Source of the DNA: Candidatus Omnitrophota bacterium
GTDB lineage: Bacteria > Omnitrophota > Gorgyraeia > Gygaellales > Profunditerraquicolaceae
DNA: 17,051 bases
NCBI GenBank assembly: GCA_028717045.1
Contig: JAQUON010000015.1
Location: forward strand, 1-17,051
Reading direction: 5' to 3'
The notes under the pieces are model-generated. The model made no database searches and was not told the origin of the DNA. It saw only the letters and a list, made by a program, of their open reading frames with translations. Of this stretch, positions 13,072 through 17,051 are shown in pieces. A program made the position numbers and the translations under genes. Positions within the stretch are counted from its first letter, which is position 1, and each line of letters starts with the position of its first letter.

Positions 13072-13757
13072 GCTGCCACCCCCTCTCCTGCTGCAAGGAG
13101 AGACGGATCTTGTTTTTGAAGATACTTTACTACCAATGCGGTAACAACCGCTTCAACCCATCCGAATATCAACATATGCTCACCTACCATCGCAGGTATA
13201 GCGACATTCAGGCCATACGGACAGTAAAGCGCCTGGCCCTGCGGAGTCGTATGCAACAAAGGCTGTACGCCAAACATAACCGCGGTAGTGAAAGCGGCGA
13301 TATTTAAGGCTACATAACCGGCAATACCCGCAGCAATTACCCGCCTGTTTGAAGTAATGGGAGATGATCCGCTAATAACCCTATATAGGTAATACCCCGC
13401 AAATACCTCAATAAATGCCATATTAAAACAATTTGCGCCTATGGCAGTAATGCCTCCGTCTCCGAATAACAGAGCCTGGACTACTAATGCGACGGTAACC
13501 GCAATGCATGCTGCCCAGGGACCGAGTAATATTGCGACTAACACAGCGCCTACTGCGTGCCCGGTTGTCCCGCCCGGGATAGGTACGTTCAGCATCATGA
13601 TCACAAAACTAAATGCCGCGCCAATCGCCAGCAACGGGACCTGTCTTGCCTTAAGGGTCTTCTTTACCGTATTTGAAGCAAAGCCCCAGATCGGCAGCAT
13701 TAGTGCGTAGAAGACGCCGCATGTTGCCGGGCCTAAATATCCGTCAGGTATATGCAT
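13068..13757 (-). CDS. cbiM: Nickel/cobalt ECF transporter substrate-binding subunit CbiM/NikM
   Basis: 229 residues, about seven membrane helices. The N-terminus MHIPDGYL is the family hallmark: the Met1 amine, His2 and a further His coordinate Ni or Co. Also visible are PIPGGTTGHAVGAVLVAILLG (the His near residue 67 is the expected second ligand) and LFGDGGITAIGANCFNMAF. The start at 13757 is set by AAGGAGGGAG 5 bases before it. It heads the M-N-Q-O group, and all four genes overlap. A TATAAT box sits at 13793-13798. The nikR gene and a NikR-type site 2 kb upstream favour nickel, but sequence does not exclude cobalt. Confidence 0.92.
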   Translation of the reverse strand: MHIPDGYLGPATCGVFYALMLPIWGFASNTVKKTLKARQVPLLAIGAAFSFVIMMLNVPIPGGTTGHAVGAVLVAILLGPWAACIAVTVALVVQALLFGDGGITAIGANCFNMAFIEVFAGYYLYRVISGSSPITSNRRVIAAGIAGYVALNIAAFTTAVMFGVQPLLHTTPQGQALYCPYGLNVAIPAMVGEHMLIFGWVEAVVTALVVKYLQKQDPSLLAAGEGVAA

Positions 13758-13792
13758 ACACTCCCTCCTTCTTGAAACAAAACAGTTAATTA

Positions 13793-13798
13793 ATTATA
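13793..13798 (-). promoter_or_regulatory. -10 box upstream of cbiM
   Basis: Perfect TATAAT on the minus strand, 36 bases before the cbiM ATG in the 64-base gap after the porin gene. No good -35 and no NikR dyad were found around it, so the promoter is tentative; readthrough from the porin gene is the alternative. Confidence 0.4.
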
Positions 13799-13821
13799 AC
13801 CCACAAAACGAAACGCGTATA

Positions 13822-15195
13822 CTAGAAATCCAATTGCGCCCTCATTCCGGCGACAAAGATACCGCTTGTGTCATCTGCGACATCCTTACCGAATGGATTC
13901 CAGATATACTGAAAGTCTGGGCTGACGGATAAATGGTCATTGACGCATATCCTGTAATAGGCCTCAAAATGTCCTTCAGCCTTTGCTGCCGGGGAAGTAA
14001 TAGTGGATGATCCTGCTTTCTTATAATCGCCTGAAGGAAAAATCTGACCTACGGCAAATGCCAATACGTCCTTTTCCCTGCCCCAGGGCTTGCCTGCAAA
14101 TTGTAATCCTGAACTCCAGGAATGCTCAAGCGAATAATTATGCTCCCCTGTTGCCAAGGTATTCGGATTGTACACCCCAGGATTCTGCCAGCCGTACCGG
14201 ACAAAAGCTGTCGCAACATCACTAAGGCCCTGATCAAAGCTCAAACCGAAACCATACGCAGCTTCTTTTACTTTTTCCGCATCGAGCCACTTGGTATGAT
14301 AGATATTATTGCGCCAGCCATAGAAACGGTAATTCCCGTCTAAACCAAAGAACGAAGTTTTAAAGGTAACTTGTCCGATATTAAAAAGGTTGTCCCCGAT
14401 CTTTTCCCAATCGCTGTTACCATCAAAGACGCCATAGCTTAGCTCAAGCCGTTCAACCGGCAAATACGCAAAACGGATTCCTGCGGTATTATCCGGGAAT
14501 TCAATAACAGGTGAATTACGAAAGATGCGGCCCAGAAATTGCGTGGTTTCGTCGTTGGCAACTTCATTATTGTCGAAATACGCAGTGGGGTCAAGTTTAC
14601 CGAATGTCAAAACCGCCTTATCCCTGCATAAAGCTTGCTCATACCAAAGTTCGGTCACCTGCATATTTTCTTGGCTATCGCCGGCATCGCGGTTGACGTT
14701 GCTATAAAGCGCCAGGTCGTCCTCTAAGCCGCTGCCTTTGCCTGCTTCAAAATGCAGAAATGCCTTTCCTCCTACATCCACAAATTCCTTGCCAAAGGTG
14801 ATATCGGCTGAATAGGATGCGTCGGCGCGGGAAACCTTTTTCTGCACATCAGCAGCAGCATTATTGACGTTATTGGTTCCCTGGACAATCATAGTTGCGC
14901 CTGCGCCGATATCAAGCCCTTCAATGAGCGGGATAGGCTTACCTTCCTGACGGTGTAAATTCGCATCAAACTGGCTAAGCCTCGATTCGTAGGCGGCAAT
15001 TTTTTCATCTTGGACTAAAATACATTGTTTCTGTTCATTAATGCATTTATTCTGAGTATTCAATTGCTGCTCAAGGGCGCTCACGCGCGCCTTGAGTTGA
15101 TCAATTTCTTCCCTCACCGACATATCATCTGCCCAGCAACGAGTAACGACTAACACAAAACACAATGCCAAAGCGCACACCATGCATTTTTTCAT
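13822..15195 (-). CDS. OprB-like outer-membrane porin, possibly nickel-linked
   Basis: 457 residues from the ATG at 15195, with GGAGG 10 bases upstream. Residues 1-22 are a signal peptide (CWA|DD). Residues about 25-70 form a heptad coiled coil (LKARVSALEQQL), which may bind peptidoglycan or trimerise. The rest is a barrel with alternating strands ending in QLDF, a C-terminal Phe. AVLTFGKLDPTAYFDNNEVA and the following N-S-P-V-I-E-F-P resemble the OprB carbohydrate-selective porin family (PF04966). It stands between nikR and the nickel transporter, so it may admit Ni chelates rather than sugar; that is inference from position. A poor NikR-like site lies 58 bases before the start. The barrel class is firmer than the substrate. 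Confidence 0.75.
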   Translation of the reverse strand: MKKCMVCALALCFVLVVTRCWADDMSVREEIDQLKARVSALEQQLNTQNKCINEQKQCILVQDEKIAAYESRLSQFDANLHRQEGKPIPLIEGLDIGAGATMIVQGTNNVNNAAADVQKKVSRADASYSADITFGKEFVDVGGKAFLHFEAGKGSGLEDDLALYSNVNRDAGDSQENMQVTELWYEQALCRDKAVLTFGKLDPTAYFDNNEVANDETTQFLGRIFRNSPVIEFPDNTAGIRFAYLPVERLELSYGVFDGNSDWEKIGDNLFNIGQVTFKTSFFGLDGNYRFYGWRNNIYHTKWLDAEKVKEAAYGFGLSFDQGLSDVATAFVRYGWQNPGVYNPNTLATGEHNYSLEHSWSSGLQFAGKPWGREKDVLAFAVGQIFPSGDYKKAGSSTITSPAAKAEGHFEAYYRICVNDHLSVSPDFQYIWNPFGKDVADDTSGIFVAGMRAQLDF

Positions 15196-15219
15196 TATGC
15201 CATACCTCCAATCATAATA

Positions 15220-15242
15220 CCCCATAGACGGTAAAGATGGGG
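15220..15242 (-). other. Small hairpin in the porin gene leader
   Basis: CCCCAT (15220-15225) and ATGGGG (15237-15242) are exact inverted copies around an 11-base loop, 25 bases before the porin ATG and just upstream of its Shine-Dalgarno. A short stem only; it could shield the translation start region. Confidence 0.35.
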
Positions 15243-15304
15243 AATATGTATGTTGTTACTAAAGTTAAAATCGTGCTACTAATAGGTAAAAAAAATAATA
15301 TCTT

Positions 15305-15718
15305 CTAAATATCCTTGCCTGTGGTAGACATACTAAGCGTGCCGTGCTTCACCCCCTTTACCGCTTTCAGGCTATCAGCTAATTGTCTGGCTTTTTTCGG
15401 CGAGCCCTTCACCGCGATAATCTCCAGGCAATTATCATGGTCCAGATGAATATGCTGGGAAGAAACTATCATGGCCCCGAAATCATGCTGGATATCCATA
15501 AGCGTATTGACCAGTTCCCTTTTGTGATGATCGTAGATGAGCGTTATGGCACCGGCAACTTCTTTATCTTCCTGCCATTGTCGCTGCACTAGTTCCTGCC
15601 GCATCAGGTCCCGGAAGGCCTCGGAACGGCAGGTATAGTTCTTTTCCTTCACCAGCCGGTCAAATTTCTCTAGAAGCTCATGGTCCAATGATACGCCAAA
15701 CCGTACAAGCTTAGACAT
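15305..15718 (-). CDS. nikR: Nickel-responsive regulator NikR
   Basis: 137 residues, the usual NikR length. The ATG at 15718 has AAGGGG 6 bases upstream; the in-frame extension to 15775 would cross the promoter and is rejected. N-terminus: ribbon-helix-helix DNA-binding domain (KLVRFGVSLDHELLEKFDRL, then YTCRSEAFRDLMR). C-terminus: ACT-like nickel-binding domain. His78, His89, His91 and Cys97 have exactly the spacing of the E. coli Ni site H76/H87/H89/C95, so the regulator should be a true Ni sensor. Ni-bound tetramer binds paired half-sites. A GTGTTAC-N13-GTAGCAC site overlaps its own promoter, which suggests autorepression. Downstream lie a porin and NikMNQO-type genes, its obvious targets. 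Confidence 0.94.
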   Translation of the reverse strand: MSKLVRFGVSLDHELLEKFDRLVKEKNYTCRSEAFRDLMRQELVQRQWQEDKEVAGAITLIYDHHKRELVNTLMDIQHDFGAMIVSSQHIHLDHDNCLEIIAVKGSPKKARQLADSLKAVKGVKHGTLSMSTTGKDI

Positions 15719-15729
15719 ACGTTCCCCTT

Positions 15730-15756
15730 GTGTTACTATTTTTATTAAGGTAGCAC
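15730..15756. promoter_or_regulatory. NikR operator (GTGTTAC-N13-GTAGCAC)
   Basis: Arms GTGTTAC (15730-15736) and GTAGCAC (15750-15756), one mismatch from a perfect dyad, spaced by 13 bases. This agrees with the GTGTTAC-type NikR dyads reported in non-enteric bacteria. It covers the -10 and transcript start of nikR. Confidence 0.72.
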
Positions 15757-15775
15757 AGTGGAAAGAAGGTGTCAA
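15747..15775 (-). promoter_or_regulatory. nikR promoter
   Basis: Minus strand -35 TTGACA (15770-15775, perfect), 17-base spacer, weak -10 TACCTT (15747-15752). The -10 lies inside one arm of the NikR dyad, the classical arrangement for autorepression. Confidence 0.62.
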
Positions 15776-15809
15776 GAAAAAATATTTTTAAAATTAAACT
15801 TGAAGGGTG

Positions 15810-17051
15810 TTAGGCTTCCTGCCGGATCTTACGGCTGGAAGGAAGGATTGCTTCGGTTATTTTTGGCAACGTACCGAAGACGCGCGTATATGTTTCGTTA
15901 TAGGTATCTTTGCCGCAGGCTAACGCAAATGTAAGAGGCATTGCCTTTTTGGCCTGCGCAGTCATTGCCCGCGAAATGTTCTGGATGTCCCATTGGGCAT
16001 GCGTATCTTCCCTGAGCCGGCAGATATGGTACATCTCCCTTGCATTAACCCTGACCAACGCGCGCTTACGATGGGCATTGGTGAGCACATAAGGCGCTGC
16101 CAGGGAAATTTTCTTACAAATTGCCCGGTATGCCTTTTCGCTTTTCAGTACGATCTGCTGCAAATACTTTTCTTTTCCGATTGCCCTGATTGATTCAGGC
16201 ACCGTAATGCCGAAATCGGGGTTATAGGCCTGTGAGGTAATCGTAGCCATGCGGTGGCGTTTTAGTTGGCCGAAGCAAGCTGCTGACAAGACAATATTAA
16301 AGGTAAGGTTTACGTACTCGAATTCGCGCAGCATCGAATCATAAAACTGCATATTGCGCCAGGCAGACTTAAAGAGCCCGGTCTTCTCTTTCAGGGAAAG
16401 TTTCTTTGCGGCCTTATAACAACCTTCAAAATCAAGGCCGGATACGCTGTGCAGCAAAGAAGCAGCTATTATGCAATCGCCGTCTTTGGTGAATTCAACG
16501 AGCTTTACCTCTTCGCCTGCCTTCAAAGGACGCAAGGCTTTTGTTTTCTTAAGAATCCGGGATGCGTTCTTCTCTAATTCGGGATAGGTTTTTGCATCGC
16601 GGTCATTGGCTTGATGGAAAATGACTATTGAAGGCGCGATATCCGCAACCTGGCCGTAGATAGCCTGGCCTAACTGCCTTATTTCGGCAAGCGGATGCGA
16701 CGCAAACCTGCGCAACAAAAGCTCTAAATTGCGGGCATTGATAGTAAGGCCTACCTGCGACTCGGTGGCAAGCGACGTAACGTAGCGGGCATCTTCCTTT
16801 GCCCAGCCCTCAAGTAACGTATGGTTCCTTGCATCCTGCGCAAGGGCCTTATTCTCTGTAAACACGTATTCTTTTAGCTGCGCAAATAATGCGCGGTAGG
16901 CTTCATTCTGGTACGCTACCGTTTCGGTAAATAAATCCATAAAGCCGCTTTCTTCTATCTCCTGCGGCAGGACATAATCTTTATCCAGGGTAATATAGCG
17001 CTGCGATTTTTCCGTATAGGAAGCAAGCCTGAATTTTTCAACCTCTTCCAT
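15810..17051 (-). CDS. thyX: FAD-dependent thymidylate synthase, double ThyX-domain protein, 5'-truncated by the window
   Basis: 413 residues are visible; an ATG happens to sit at the window edge but the first ThyX domain lacks its N-terminal 80-90 residues, so the gene almost certainly starts outside. The visible part holds two ThyX-like halves. First: KFRLASYTEKSQRY (6-19) then NARNLELLLRRF (105-116). Second: RHRMATITSQAYNP (265-278) then NAREMYHICRLREDTHAQW (336-354). ThyX methylates dUMP to dTMP using methylene-folate, NADPH and FAD. The RHRx7S motif is split between the halves: half one keeps the Ser and following Arg but has KF for RH, half two keeps RHR but loses both Ser and Arg. Long double-ThyX proteins are known in other phyla. 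TAA at 15810; no terminator hairpin follows. Confidence 0.85.
   Translation of the reverse strand: MEEVEKFRLASYTEKSQRYITLDKDYVLPQEIEESGFMDLFTETVAYQNEAYRALFAQLKEYVFTENKALAQDARNHTLLEGWAKEDARYVTSLATESQVGLTINARNLELLLRRFASHPLAEIRQLGQAIYGQVADIAPSIVIFHQANDRDAKTYPELEKNASRILKKTKALRPLKAGEEVKLVEFTKDGDCIIAASLLHSVSGLDFEGCYKAAKKLSLKEKTGLFKSAWRNMQFYDSMLREFEYVNLTFNIVLSAACFGQLKRHRMATITSQAYNPDFGITVPESIRAIGKEKYLQQIVLKSEKAYRAICKKISLAAPYVLTNAHRKRALVRVNAREMYHICRLREDTHAQWDIQNISRAMTAQAKKAMPLTFALACGKDTYNETYTRVFGTLPKITEAILPSSRKIRQEA

Noticed and set aside
15719..15775. N-terminal extension of NikR
   Set aside because: It would place the promoter and NikR operator in coding sequence; the ATG at 15718 has a good Shine-Dalgarno and gives the usual length.
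17049..17051. ATG at the window edge as the thyX start
   Set aside because: The first ThyX half would lack its N-terminal 80-90 residues; double-ThyX homologues continue upstream, so this is taken as an internal Met.
1..17051. CRISPR array, tRNA/rRNA, insertion sequence, integrase or attachment sites
   Set aside because: No regularly spaced repeats, cloverleaf-like sequences, transposase frames or flanking direct repeats were noticed; composition looks even across the window.

Overview
All 20 genes supported here lie on the minus strand, so transcription runs from high to low coordinates. Outer-membrane proteins (a 457-aa porin and a TPR/beta-barrel exporter), a ferredoxin-dependent 2-oxoacid oxidoreductase, ThyX instead of ThyA, and a superoxide-reductase-like protein suggest a Gram-negative, anaerobic or microaerophilic bacterium. 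The gene mix is reminiscent of Omnitrophota or similar uncultured lineages. That placement is a guess; no rRNA or other phylogenetic marker is present.

Layout in transcription order. (a) 17051-15810: 3' part of a double-domain ThyX. (b) 15775-13068: a nickel block. It holds nikR with an overlapping NikR-type operator, an OprB-like porin, and then cbiM/nikM, whose stop and start codons overlap those of the following genes cbiN-like, cbiQ and cbiO (ECF-type Ni/Co uptake). CbiO ends in a histidine-rich tail, and a terminator-like hairpin with a U-run lies inside the 5' coding region of cbiQ. (c) 11036-7335: korA (gamma-alpha fusion), korB, a short stand-alone RnfD/NqrB-like membrane protein and an exported desulfoferrodoxin-like protein, closely packed. 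korA has a promoter that would give an almost leaderless mRNA. (d) 7201-6185: membrane-anchored MsrB-MsrA fusion. (e) 6160-3001: a promoter with a 12-bp palindrome in its spacer and an attenuator-like leader, followed by a nitronate monooxygenase-like flavoprotein, a 46-aa zinc-finger-like protein, pabB, a rhodanese with a Cys-rich tail and a 45-aa Cys-rich protein. (f) 2940-2546: a GYD-domain gene with its own consensus promoter and terminator. (g) 2522-1: TPR/beta-barrel outer-membrane protein followed by the N-terminus of a processive GT2 glycosyltransferase, probably an exopolysaccharide synthesis and export locus.

How they may work together. The nickel block reads as one regulon: NikR senses Ni, the porin may admit Ni and NikMNQO imports it. 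The Kor/RnfD-like/SOR-like/MsrBA stretch could join low-potential electrons made in the cytoplasm to detoxification and repair outside it; this is inference from gene order. Intergenic gaps are all under 150 bases. No tRNA, rRNA, CRISPR array, insertion sequence or integrase was seen.
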